In this document: positions 17,667-26,800 of the stretch, piece after piece | Layout: every line of letters starts with the position of its first letter | Position numbering within the stretch: position 1 is the first letter of the stretch | Assembly: GCA_031423015.1 (NCBI GenBank) | Contig: JANPER010000134.1 | Location: forward strand, 4,740-68,739 | Direction of reading: 5' to 3' | Length of the DNA stretch: 64,000 nt | DNA from: DATGPD01 sp031423015 | Lineage (GTDB): Bacteria; Planctomycetota; UBA1135; UBA2386 | Program-made: the position numbers and the translations under genes | Notes under the pieces: model-generated | What the model saw: only the letters and a program-made list of their open reading frames with translations | Databases searched by the model: none | Told to the model about the DNA's origin: nothing

Positions 17667-18808
17667 GGCTTGATCGACTCGGGGACGTCGCCGTCGATTC
17701 TTAGCGGCTCGGTGCGCATGAGTTCGGCAAGTCGAAACAACCCCTGCTTCACCAGGTCGCGCTGGTTGGAGTCCAATGGACCGACGCGGGTTACACCCTC
17801 CGAGTAGTTGCATACGACGATGTCCTGATCTTGTGCTGCGTCGAGAATCTCCGGACTGTGTGTTGTGATCAGGACCGAACCTCGGCCAGTGGCCTCGCGG
17901 AGTACGTCGAAGATCAAGCCGGCTGCACCTGCATGGATATTGGCTTCCGGCTCCTCGATCACGAGCAACTCGTGCTTGACCATTTGACGCGCCGCGACGA
18001 TCACACCGAGTGCGCGTAGAGCGCCTTCTGAAATCTCGCTGGCGGTGAACGTCGCAACGCCATTGCCCTGCCGCTGGTCGAATTCCAGCAACAGATGGCG
18101 CCCCGCAGGAACAGGTCTGATGTCGACCAGGCCTGGCACGATGCGTTGCATCGGCTGTAGCACGTCATCGAACCTTTTCTGTTCGCGTAGCTTGCGGAGC
18201 GCGGTACTGATGTTGGTGCCAACTTCATTGAGTCGGCTCGACTCGCTCACGAGTTGCGGCTGTCGCATCTCGTCGGGGCTTAGCTTGTAGCGGCGCACCC
18301 CGAGCAGGCCTTGTCGCAGGGGTATCGGAGCTCCAAGCAACTGGCGTGCGAACACCATAGCGCTGGCCGTGTCGCTGAGTTCCATTGCGGCTTTCTCCCG
18401 AAGTCCAGAGAGTGCTGTTCCCTTTCGCTCTAGGTGGTGTTCGCGCTGGCCAGCGACGCACAGGGTGACGGACTCGCGCTTGAATTTCCACGTAGTCTCC
18501 GTCCCGCTTCCAATCGTCAAAGTGTGCTCGAAGTAGTCCGTGTCGAGCTTCTCCCGACTCGTCGCAACTCGCAGCTCGAGGTGTGTGTCGAAGGGCTTGG
18601 TCTTGCTCCAACGGGTCACTCCCGAGATGCCGCCACGACCAGAAACCGCGGTCTCGGCATCGAATGCCACGTCGCGCATGAAGACCAGGGCATCCACGAA
18701 GTTCGATTTTCCGCTGCCGTTCGGCCCAACCACGACGGTGAATGGCGACAGCTCTACTTTCGCCTCCTCGATGCTGCGAAAGTTGCGGATCGTGATGCGC
18801 CTGTGCAT
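17663..18808 (-). CDS. AAA ATPase (AAA_21, RecF/OLD-like) coupled to DUF4276
   Basis: This 381-residue ATPase of the ABC/SMC-like type begins with FRSIEEAKVELSPFTVVVG. Walker A is GPNGSGKS (28-35). A signature-like region is TASEISEGALRALG (about 255-268), Walker B is LLVIEEPEANIH, and a switch histidine lies in VLITTHSPEILDA. These are the order and wording of AAA_21/OLD-family ATPases. It has no fused TOPRIM of its own; that part is supplied by the overlapping downstream DUF4276 gene. The pair stands alone, with flanking genes unrelated. GC appears slightly lower than in neighbours, compatible with acquisition by transfer. Confidence 0.87.
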   Translation of the reverse strand: MHRRITIRNFRSIEEAKVELSPFTVVVGPNGSGKSNFVDALVFMRDVAFDAETAVSGRGGISGVTRWSKTKPFDTHLELRVATSREKLDTDYFEHTLTIGSGTETTWKFKRESVTLCVAGQREHHLERKGTALSGLREKAAMELSDTASAMVFARQLLGAPIPLRQGLLGVRRYKLSPDEMRQPQLVSESSRLNEVGTNISTALRKLREQKRFDDVLQPMQRIVPGLVDIRPVPAGRHLLLEFDQRQGNGVATFTASEISEGALRALGVIVAARQMVKHELLVIEEPEANIHAGAAGLIFDVLREATGRGSVLITTHSPEILDAAQDQDIVVCNYSEGVTRVGPLDSNQRDLVKQGLFRLAELMRTEPLRIDGDVPESIKP

Positions 18809-18912
18809 CGGCGCAGTCTATGTGCAGGCGTGGGCAGCGCTAGCAGTTAGGGAGCCCTCAACCAGCTCCCACGGCATGAGGGGTTCGACTCGGCGCTTGG
18901 CCCCGCGTCGAC

Positions 18913-20970
18913 TTACGTGCCGATCGGCCCGCCGTCCTTGCGTCGAATCACCACCGTCGCCGACCGCGGCCGGCCGTCGCGCGCGCCGTCAGGCCATTGG
19001 CTGCCGGCCATGGGCTTGGTCGCGTCGTTGAAACTGTCCCCGACCTCGCCGGGGTGCTGCACGTTCACGAACATCGTCGTGCAGTCCGGCGTGAACGCCA
19101 GGCCGGTGATCTCGCAGCCCTTGGGCCCAGTGAGGAAGCGACGCACTTCACCGGTCGCCACGTCCATGGCCAGCATCTGGTTGTTGCCGAGGCCGCTGTA
19201 TTCCGGTCGCCCCTGCAGCGCGACGCTGACGTCGGTCTGCACCCACAACACGCCGCCGCGCGGATCCATGGTCAGGCCATCGGGCGAGCCGAAGTCCTGG
19301 TCCTTGGCACCCGGTGCGTCCTTGATGGTGCCGCGCTGCTCCGGCACTGGATGCTGGCGATAGCCACCGAGCACGAACAGGCTCCACTGGAACGTCGTCG
19401 CCGTGGGGTCGCCGTCGGTCTCGCGCCAGCGCACGATGTGGCCATACACGTTGTCGGCGCGCGGGTTCGCGGCGTCAGGTCCTTCGGCGCCGGCTTGGCC
19501 GCGCTTGTTGTTGTTGGTGAGGCTCACGTACACGTGGCGCAGCCGCCGCGACGTTGGGTCTTGATCGACTGCGACCCACTCGGGCCGATCCATCTTGGTG
19601 GCTTTGACGAGGTCGCCCGCGCGGCGCGCGAACACCACGATCTCGGCGAGCGACGCGAACTCTTGGCTCGCGGCGATGTCGCTCTGCTCGGGTGACAACT
19701 CGATCCAACGCCCGGTGTCACCCCGCTCGAAGCGCGCGACGTACAGCGTGCCCGAGTCCAGCAGCGTCCAGTTGTGCTCGCGCTTGCGTCGGCGCGCGAC
19801 TTCGTCGTCGCCCGCCAGCTCGGGGTCGAACGTCTTCGCGCTCACGAACTTGTAGACGTACTCGAAGCGCGCGTCGTCGCCCATGTACACCACGACGCGG
19901 CCGTCGGGTGCGACCACGACGGCGGCGTTCTCGTGGCGGCAGCGACCGAGCGCGGTGCGTTTGGCCGGCTTGCGCGTCGAGTCCCGCGGATCGATCTCGA
20001 CCACCCAGCCGTAGCGGTTGCTGTGGTTGCGGTACTCGGCGCGATCGGCCTCGAAGCGCGGATCGAACTGATCCCAACCAGTCGACGAGCGCCAACCCGG
20101 GACGATGAGCAACGGATCGCCGATGCCGTAGCGCAAGAGCCGCCGCTCGGCAAGCTTCGCCTCGGCGTCGAACTTCTCCGCCTCCTCCGCGGTGGGCTTC
20201 TTGCGCGCGAAGTAGTCCTGAAAGTTCTCTTCGCAGGTGAGGTACGTGCCCCACGGCGTCATGCCGTTGGCACAGTTGGCGAACGTGCCCTCGGTGCCGG
20301 TGCCGTCGCGCTCGAACGGTTGGTCGAAGCTGCCCTGCGTGCGCAGCAGCGCGTGCCCGCGTGCCGGACCTTGGAACTCGATCTCGTCGAGACCTGTGAT
20401 GCGTCGGCCAGCCACGATGTTCCACTCGTTGCCGTCGCGCTTGATCTCGATCACCGACACGCCGAGCGCCGCCTTCGACTTGCGCACCTTCTCGGCGCTC
20501 CAGTCAGCGATGCCGTCTTTGTGCAGCAGGCCTTCGTCGGTGTACTCGTGGTTGACCGCTAGGTACCCGTGCTCCGATGAACCGCCGAGACGACCGGTCT
20601 TTGGATCGAACTGCGCGTCGATGGGAAAGAACGCCATGCCGTCGTGGTGCGTGCCGGCCTGCAAGCGTTGGTCTTCCGACGTGCTCTCCGGCGACCAAGC
20701 CGGCGCGCTCGGCCGAACCGGCGTGCCCCAGGGGAAGAACGCGTGCCGCACGTAGCCGTCGGGCACCCGCACGTCGTCGTCGGTGGAGACTGGTACGGGC
20801 GTGAACGCAAAGTGCGCGGGCGCGTCGTGCGTCGACCACCAACGCCAGGCGTCGGCACGGTCGAGGCCGAACAGCGCCGACAGGGTCGATACGGTGCCGA
20901 GCCACTGACGCCGATCGAGGGTCGAACCAGGATCGGTGAAGAGCTGCCGCAAAGGGGTTTGGTCGATCAT
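18913..20970 (-). CDS. PhoX/DUF839-family phosphatase-like protein with Tat signal
   Basis: This 685-residue protein is read from ATG 20970; the same frame stays open far upstream but without family resemblance. An N-terminal twin-arginine-type motif DRRQWLGTVSTLSALF suggests Tat export. The body matches DUF839/PhoX: GDPLLIV, VNHEYTDE, TPWGTYLTCEENF, RHENAAVVVAPDGRVVVYMGDD, YVYKFVS, ADNVYGHIVRW, FGSPDGLTMDPRGGVLWVQTD and, near the end, CTTMFVNVQHPGE. PhoX enzymes are calcium/iron alkaline phosphatases with a beta-propeller. A phosphatase role is inferred from family only. It is divergent from the DUF1080 gene. Confidence 0.9.
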   Translation of the reverse strand: MIDQTPLRQLFTDPGSTLDRRQWLGTVSTLSALFGLDRADAWRWWSTHDAPAHFAFTPVPVSTDDDVRVPDGYVRHAFFPWGTPVRPSAPAWSPESTSEDQRLQAGTHHDGMAFFPIDAQFDPKTGRLGGSSEHGYLAVNHEYTDEGLLHKDGIADWSAEKVRKSKAALGVSVIEIKRDGNEWNIVAGRRITGLDEIEFQGPARGHALLRTQGSFDQPFERDGTGTEGTFANCANGMTPWGTYLTCEENFQDYFARKKPTAEEAEKFDAEAKLAERRLLRYGIGDPLLIVPGWRSSTGWDQFDPRFEADRAEYRNHSNRYGWVVEIDPRDSTRKPAKRTALGRCRHENAAVVVAPDGRVVVYMGDDARFEYVYKFVSAKTFDPELAGDDEVARRRKREHNWTLLDSGTLYVARFERGDTGRWIELSPEQSDIAASQEFASLAEIVVFARRAGDLVKATKMDRPEWVAVDQDPTSRRLRHVYVSLTNNNKRGQAGAEGPDAANPRADNVYGHIVRWRETDGDPTATTFQWSLFVLGGYRQHPVPEQRGTIKDAPGAKDQDFGSPDGLTMDPRGGVLWVQTDVSVALQGRPEYSGLGNNQMLAMDVATGEVRRFLTGPKGCEITGLAFTPDCTTMFVNVQHPGEVGDSFNDATKPMAGSQWPDGARDGRPRSATVVIRRKDGGPIGT

Positions 20971-21132
20971 GGCTGTGGCACGATGGTGTACTCGCGCGTG
21001 TGAATCCCCGGTGAATGTCGGGATTGCAGGCGAACGCTGAACTCTCGAACTTTGGCACGGCGCGGCCTCGCCACCGGCTCGAACGAGATTTCTCATTGCT
21101 CGCGCCGCGCCGTTCCCGTAGGCCTTGATCCG

Positions 21133-22416
21133 ATGAAGCCGAACCCCCTGTCGCTGCTGGCAGCCACTCTGTTGCCGTGCTTGGCCTCTGGTCAGCAACC
21201 CGCCGCTCCGAAACCCGCCGCACCCTCCGCCACCAGCGACTGGGTCACGCTGTTCGATGGCACGTCGACCGACGCGTGGCGCGCCTACGGCGCGGCTGAG
21301 TTCCCCAAGGCTGGGTGGTCGGTGGTCGACGGCGCGCTCGTGCACGCGGCTCAGGGCGGCGGCGGTGACCTCATCAGCAAGCGCCAGTTCAGGAACTTCG
21401 AACTCGAGTTCGACTGGCGCGTCGGCCAGAAAGCCAACAGCGGCGTGATGTTCCGCGTCGTCGAAACCAAGGAGCCGTCGTACGCGACCGGGCCGGAGTA
21501 TCAGTTGCTCGACGATGCCGGTCATGGCGCCACGCCCGATACCAGCTCGGGCGCGCTCTACGCGTTGGCGGCGCCAGCTGGCGCCGAGGTGCGCCCCGCG
21601 AGTAGTTGGAACGCGGCGCGCATCACGCTCGATGGCGACAAGCTCGCGCACTGGCTCAACGGCAAGAAGGTCGTCGACGTCGACTTCGCGTCCGATGGTT
21701 ACAAGGCCAGCCTCGCCAAGAGCAAGTTCGCCAAGTGGAAGGGCTTCAACGCGCACCCGCGTGGCCACATCTGCCTGCAAGACCACGGCGACGAGGTTGC
21801 GTTCCGCAACGTCCGCATCCGCGAGCTGCCCCCAAGCAAGTCGCGTCACGGCGATGAGGTCGTGCTGTTCGACGGCAAGAGCCTCGACGCGTTCGCGGCG
21901 CACCTCAACGAAGGCAAACAACTCGCCGACGTGTGGTCGATCGTCGACGGCGTGCTCATCTGCAAGGGCCAACCAGCCGGCTACCTCTACACCAAGGCGA
22001 CGTTTACCAACTACGTGCTGAAGGTGCAGTGGCGCTTCGACCCAAAGACCGGCGGCGGCAACAGCGGCGTGCTGCTGCGCATGATGGGTGAGCACAAGGT
22101 GTGGCCGCGCAGCATCGAGGCGCAGTTGCACGCTGGCAATGCCGGCGACTTCTGGAACATCGGCGATTTCACGATGACGACCGACGCCGCGCGCGCCAAG
22201 GGTCGCAACACCAAGAAGTCGCACGCCAACGAGAAGCCGCTGGGCGAGTGGAACGATTACGAGATCATCGTCGACGGCTCGTGGGTGCGCCTCAACGTGA
22301 ATGGGCAGACGCTCAACGAGGCGTGGGGCTGCGAGGAGATTGCCGGACCTATCTGTTTCCAGTCGGAAGGCGTCGAGATCCAGTTCCGCGACATCCGCTT
22401 GACCAACCTGAAGTAA
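21133..22416 (+). CDS. Secreted protein with two DUF1080 (3-keto-disaccharide hydrolase) domains
   Basis: This 427-residue protein has a signal peptide (LSLLAATLLPCLASG). Two concanavalin-like DUF1080 domains are in tandem, about 37-235 and 244-427. Each opens with a VxLFDGxS motif (VTLFDGTSTDAW, VVLFDGKSLDAF) and closes with an RN(V/I)R or RDIRL strand. Typical inner motifs are NSGVMFRV and NSGVLLRMMG, PEYQLLDD, and WN..RI.LDG. Some members of this family hydrolyse 3-keto-glycosides; others are only sugar-binding. A NUDIX gene follows after 3 bases, suggesting a two-gene transcript. Confidence 0.9.
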   Translation: MKPNPLSLLAATLLPCLASGQQPAAPKPAAPSATSDWVTLFDGTSTDAWRAYGAAEFPKAGWSVVDGALVHAAQGGGGDLISKRQFRNFELEFDWRVGQKANSGVMFRVVETKEPSYATGPEYQLLDDAGHGATPDTSSGALYALAAPAGAEVRPASSWNAARITLDGDKLAHWLNGKKVVDVDFASDGYKASLAKSKFAKWKGFNAHPRGHICLQDHGDEVAFRNVRIRELPPSKSRHGDEVVLFDGKSLDAFAAHLNEGKQLADVWSIVDGVLICKGQPAGYLYTKATFTNYVLKVQWRFDPKTGGGNSGVLLRMMGEHKVWPRSIEAQLHAGNAGDFWNIGDFTMTTDAARAKGRNTKKSHANEKPLGEWNDYEIIVDGSWVRLNVNGQTLNEAWGCEEIAGPICFQSEGVEIQFRDIRLTNLK

Positions 22417-22419
22417 GAC

Positions 22420-22971
22420 GTGGCCGAAGCCGGAGAGCCGTTCTCGCGCATCGAGCGCCGCGTGCTGGTAGAGAATCGCTGGCACCGCTACTGCCACGAT
22501 CGCTACGTGCGGCGCGATGGCAGCGAGGGCGACTACTACTACATCGACATGCCGGGCTCGTGCGGCACCGTGCCGCTGTTCGACGATGGGTCCACCGTGT
22601 TGCTGCGCGTGCGGCGGTATGTGCTCGGCCGCGCGATGTGGGAGTTCCCGATCGGCGGCATGCGCGACGGCGAAGATCCGCTGGTGGTGGCGCAGCACGA
22701 ACTCGAAGAGGAGGCCGGGCTCGTGGCGAACCACTGGCAGAAGCTAGGTCAGTTCGCGCCGTACAAGGGCGCGTCCAACGAGGTGTGCCACTTCTACGTG
22801 GCGCGCGACTTGACGGTTACCCGCCAGCAGCTGGAGGCGGAGGAGGACATCGTGGTCCACCGCATGCCGCTCGCCGACGCGCGCCGCCTCTTGCTTGCCG
22901 AAGAGCTGGGCGATGGGCAGTCGCTGGTCGGGCTGATGCTGCTCGAGCGCGCGTTGGCGAGCCGTCCGTAG
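22420..22971 (+). CDS. NUDIX hydrolase, ADP-sugar pyrophosphatase-like
   Basis: This 183-residue protein starts at GTG 22420, 3 bases after the DUF1080 stop. The Nudix box reads GGMRDGEDPLVVAQHELEEE followed by AGL, matching Gx5Ex7REUxEExGU except that the usual Arg is His. Flanking strands (VLLRVRRYVLGRAMWEFPIGG) resemble the ADP-ribose pyrophosphatase group, in which the WE(F/L)P motif comes before the box. It probably hydrolyses a nucleoside diphosphate sugar in the cytoplasm. Exact substrate is unknown. Confidence 0.88.
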   Translation: MAEAGEPFSRIERRVLVENRWHRYCHDRYVRRDGSEGDYYYIDMPGSCGTVPLFDDGSTVLLRVRRYVLGRAMWEFPIGGMRDGEDPLVVAQHELEEEAGLVANHWQKLGQFAPYKGASNEVCHFYVARDLTVTRQQLEAEEDIVVHRMPLADARRLLLAEELGDGQSLVGLMLLERALASRP

Positions 22972-22990
22972 CGGTTAGACGTCGCTACGG
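22966..22990. terminator. Bidirectional terminator hairpin
   Basis: CCGTAGCG (22966-22973) pairs perfectly with CGCTACGG (22983-22990) around a 9-base loop. It overlaps the ends of the NUDIX gene and of the convergent small gene. Confidence 0.55.
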
Positions 22991-23371
22991 TCGGGAACGA
23001 AACATCCAGCCGAACAGGCGGCTGATGAGGCTGCGCTGCTCCACACGCACCTCCAACGGCGGCGGCGCAGGCTGCTTGGCGGCGCTCGGTGCCGGCGTCG
23101 CCATCACGTCCGCCATGAGCTGCGGCGTCTGGTTACCCGCGGCTGGCTTCGCCGTGGCTTGCGTGCTGCCGAGATCGAAGGAATCGAGTGCGTCCCCGAA
23201 GTCCTCGTCGGCGACGTCGACACCCTCCTGAAAGCTGACTTCCTTGACGTCGAATCTGTCGTTGCGCTTGGCTTTCACGCGGTCCTCTGGGTTCCGTTCG
23301 AGGTTGCATCGGCCAATTGGGAGGCGCGCCTTGTGGCTTGTTTTCCAACCCCGCGGCAAGGGCCAAGGCAT
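22985..23371 (-). CDS. Small hypothetical protein
   Basis: A 128-residue protein is read from ATG 23371. An in-frame ATG at 23431 is possible, and the frame is open to 23698, but that would run antisense through the selenoprotein gene. The middle is acidic (EGVDVADEDFGDALDSFDLG), a Pro/Ala linker follows, and the C-terminus is basic and aromatic (RSLISRLFGWMFRSRP). No domain was recognised and function is unknown. It lies head-to-head with the Sec-containing HMA lipoprotein and tail-to-tail with the NUDIX gene. Confidence 0.5.
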   Translation of the reverse strand: MPWPLPRGWKTSHKARLPIGRCNLERNPEDRVKAKRNDRFDVKEVSFQEGVDVADEDFGDALDSFDLGSTQATAKPAAGNQTPQLMADVMATPAPSAAKQPAPPPLEVRVEQRSLISRLFGWMFRSRP

Positions 23372-23450
23372 CGGGGTTTCCCGTGTCGTCGTCCGTGTCG
23401 TCCTCGTGAGGCTGGACAGCCGCGTCCTCATCGCGTGAAATGCCGACCCA

Positions 23451-23783
23451 ATGTTCAATCGAATCACGTTCCTGCTGGCGGCGAGCACGGTGCTCGCAGC
23501 CTGCACAGCGGAGACCGCGGCCCCTGCGTCGTCGTCTTCTTCCCCCGCGGCTGCTGCCACCAACGGCACGGTCGCCAAGTTCTCCCTCGGCAAGACCGCT
23601 TGAAGCGGCTGCGTCGCCACCGTGCGTGGCGCGTTGACCAAGCTGCCTGGCGTGCTCAGCGTCGAGATCAAAGCCGGTGACGAGGACTTCTCGGTCACCT
23701 ACGAGGCTGCGAAGGTCAAGCCCGAAGCGCTCACCCAGGCGCTGATCGCGGCGGGTGAGAAGGGCGTCAAGCTGAAGACGTGA
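23451..23783 (+). CDS. Selenocysteine-containing HMA-like lipoprotein (in-frame UGA at 23601-23603)
   Basis: The frame from ATG 23451 to TGA 23781-23783 gives 110 residues if the single internal TGA at codon 51 is read as selenocysteine (U). Residues 1-18 are a lipoprotein signal with lipobox LAAC (Cys18), then a Ser/Ala-rich spacer. Residues 42-108 look like a heavy-metal-associated (MerP-like) domain, with TAUSGCVATVRGAL in place of the usual MTCxxCxxTVxxAL, then LPGVLSVEI. The UGA replaces the first metal-binding cysteine of CxxC, giving UxxC. Codon use and homology continue unbroken across the UGA, so a nonsense mutation is less likely. It is probably envelope-anchored, with metal binding or redox activity. 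A candidate bacterial SECIS follows the UGA directly. Confidence 0.8.
23604..23634 (+). promoter_or_regulatory. Candidate bacterial SECIS element
   Basis: Directly after the in-frame UGA (ending 23603) comes a hairpin, CGCCAC (23615-23620) with GTGGCG (23626-23631). Its loop is CGTGC, and three further pairs with one bulged T extend it below. The loop begins 17 nucleotides after the UGA and contains a GU, as expected for SelB-binding bacterial SECIS hairpins. Confidence 0.5.
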
Positions 23784-23795
23784 CCGGCTGGCCTG

Positions 23796-23816
23796 CGGGT
23801 CGCCGCGTGTGACCCG
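23796..23816. terminator. Possible bidirectional terminator
   Basis: CGGGTC (23796-23801) pairs with GACCCG (23811-23816) around a 9-base loop, between the selenoprotein stop and the convergent stop at 23824. Confidence 0.35.
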
Positions 23817-23823
23817 GGGCCGC

Positions 23824-26800
23824 TCACTTGATTTCGAGCGTCGGCTGCTCAACCAAGAGGCCGACGCCCGCGTCCGCGGCAAGCTTGCGCAGTGCCGCGA
23901 CCTCGCCAGCGAACAGCGCGTTGAGCGTGGCGATCGTCACGATCGCCTTGGCTTCGCCCAGCGTGAGTAGTCGCAGCTCCGTCGCCGTGGGCTTGTGCCA
24001 CGACGAGCCGAGTGCGCCCGCCGCCTCGCCGAGCGCGCTCATCGCGTGGTCGCTGTCGGGGATGCCCTTGGTGTCGCGCGGCGTCCAGATCTGCTTCTCC
24101 AATGCGCTCAGTTGCTCGCGCACCGCCTTCATCTTGTCGCGCAGCGGCTTGTGACGCTCGTCGGCGGGCGGCGTGTCGGCGGCGCGGTCGCTCGGCACGA
24201 GCTTCTTGTCGATCGCGTCGAGGTCGGCGCGCAACGCTTGCATGCGATCGAGGGCGGCGGCCAGCGTGCCGCGTAGCTTGCCGACGCGATCGAGCGCCTG
24301 CGCCTTGGCGGCGCGGTCTTCGGCGGCGATCGCCACGCGCGGATCGGCGAGCACGGTCACCGGCGTGGTGCCGGTCAGTTCGCGGAACTTGACGGTGACC
24401 ACGTAGTCGCCGGGCGCGACCTCGAACCCGGCGGGCTCGTCGTCGTCTTCGTCGCGCGGCCGCTCGTCGTCGTCGCGGCGCGGGCTCTTGTAGCCCTTGC
24501 GGCGCAGGTCCCAGCTCACGCGGTTGAGGCCTTGGTGCACCGGGCGCTTGAAGGTGCGGATGAGCTGGCCCTGCAGGTCGCGCACCTCGATCGTCGCCTT
24601 CTCGGTCTTGTCCTTCTTGTCCTTGGTGTCCCTCTCTTCCTTGGGCGTCGCTTCGTCGGGCTTGCTGGAGCTGGCCTTGGTGTTCTTGCGTGCGCGCTCG
24701 GTGTCCTTGTCGGGGTGCGGCAGCTTGTCGTCGGCCACGCTGAATGCGATCAACGCGCCGTACGGCCGCGTGCTGCCGCGGAACTCGCCGTGGCCCGCAA
24801 AGCGCGAGCCCCCGGTTTGCTTGATGGTGTGCTGATAGGTCGGCGCGGTGGCGAACACGTGCAGCGACTTCTGCAGCGTGCCTTCGTCCAGCTCACGCAA
24901 CGGCCGAAGGTCGTCGATCACGTAGCCGGCGCGCCCGTGCGTGCCGATCACCAGGTCGTGCTCGCGCGGATGAATCGCGAGCCCCATCACCGCGACACCT
25001 TGTGGGATGCCGTGGCTGAACCGATGCCACGCCTTGCCGCCGTCGATCGTGAACCACAGGCCGAACTCGGTGCCGAGGAACAGCAGGTCCTTGTCGACGA
25101 TGTCTTGCACGATGGTGTGCGCGTAGCCGCGCAGGTTCGGCGTCACCAGGCTGGTCCAGGTCGCGCCGAAGTCGGACGTGTGCACGACGTAGGTCGCGAA
25201 GTTCGAGCGCCGGTGATCGTCGAGCACCACGAACGCGCTCCCAGCTTGGAACGGGCTCGCCGCGATGTGCGGCACCCAAGTGCCAGCGGGCACGCCGGGG
25301 ATCGCCTTCTCCACCGATTGCCACGCCTTGCCGCCGTCGCGCGTCACGTGCACGCGGCCGTCGTCGGTGCCCACCCAGATCACGTCCGTCTGCTTGGGGC
25401 TCGGCGCGATGCTGATGATGGTGGTGAAGGTCTCGGCGCCAGTCACGTCGGCGGTCAACCCGCCGCTGTCGAGCTTTTGCCACTCCTTGTTGTTCGTCGT
25501 CAGGTCGGGACTGATGACCTCCCACGTGTCGCCGCGGTCGCGCGAGCGATGCAGAAACTGACTGCCCAGGTAGATGGTGCCCGGCGCGAACGGATCCTGC
25601 GCCAGGCCGGCGTTCCAGTTGAAGCGCAGCTTGTCGTCGGTGTGTGGCGCCGGGCGGATGCCCTTGCGCTCACCGGTGCGCACGTCCCAACGCATCAAGT
25701 AACCGCCTTGGCTCATCGAGTAGCCGCGCTGTGAGTCTTGCGGATCGGGGAGCGTGCGGAAGCCGTCGCCAAAACCCACCTCGTCCCAATGCTGATTGCG
25801 GATGCCGCCGTTCTCCCACACGTCGCCCGGCCCGCGCCACGAGCCGTTGTCCTGCATGCCGCCATACACGTGGTAGGGGACGTCTTGGTCGACATCGAGG
25901 TGATAGAACTGGCCCACCGGCAGATTGGCGACGAAGCGCCACGTCTCGCCGCGATCGCGACTCTCGGCCACGCCGCCGTCGTTGCCGAGCAGCAGACGCC
26001 GCGCGTCGGTCGGGTCGAGCCACAGCGCGTGGTGGTCGGGATGCACGTCGCGGAACGGCACCAGCGTGCGGAAGGTCTTGCCGCCGTCGTCACTCACGGT
26101 CACCAGCGTGTGCAGGCTGTACACGCGGTCGGGCCGCGCCGGATCGACGCGCAGGTCGCAGTAGTAGAACGGCCGCGGCGCGACGCTGCTCTTGTCGTTG
26201 ACCGTGCGGAAGGTCTTGCCGCCGTTGTCCGAACGCAGCAGCACGTTCTTCTTCGCCTCGACGAGCGCATACACGATCTCGGGTTCCGACGGCGCGATGG
26301 CCAGGCCAATGCGACCGAGCTGTCCCTCGGGCAGGCCATCGGCCGGGCCGAGCTTGTCCCACGTCTCGCCCGCATCGAACGACACGAACAGGCCCGAGCC
26401 CGCGCCGCCCGAAGTGAAGGTCCACGGTTGCCTTCGATGCTCCCACATGGCGGCGAACAGCTTGTTGGGGTTGCGCGGGTCGCGCACCAGGTCGGCGCAG
26501 CCGGTGCTGTCGTTCACGAACAGCACCTTGCGCCAGGTCTTGCCGCCGTCTTGCGTCTTGAACACGCCGCGCTGCTCGCCGGGTCCCCACAGCGCACCCA
26601 ACGCCGCGACGCACGCGATGTCGGTGTTGCGTGGATCGAGCGTGATGCGATGCAGGCGTTCGCTCTGCTCGAGGCCGAGGTGCGCCCAGGTCTCGCCGCC
26701 GTCGAGCGACTTGTAGATGCCGTTGCCGATCGAGGTGCTGTTGCGCGGGTTGCCTTCGCCGGTACCGACCCACACCACGTCGCGGTTGCCAGGATCGATG

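Noticed and set aside
18913..22734. A minus-strand frame that is open for 1273 codons across PhoX, DUF1080 and NUDIX genes
   Set aside because: Only the part from ATG 20970 downstream has PhoX/DUF839 motifs. The upstream 588 codons are antisense to well-supported DUF1080 and NUDIX genes.
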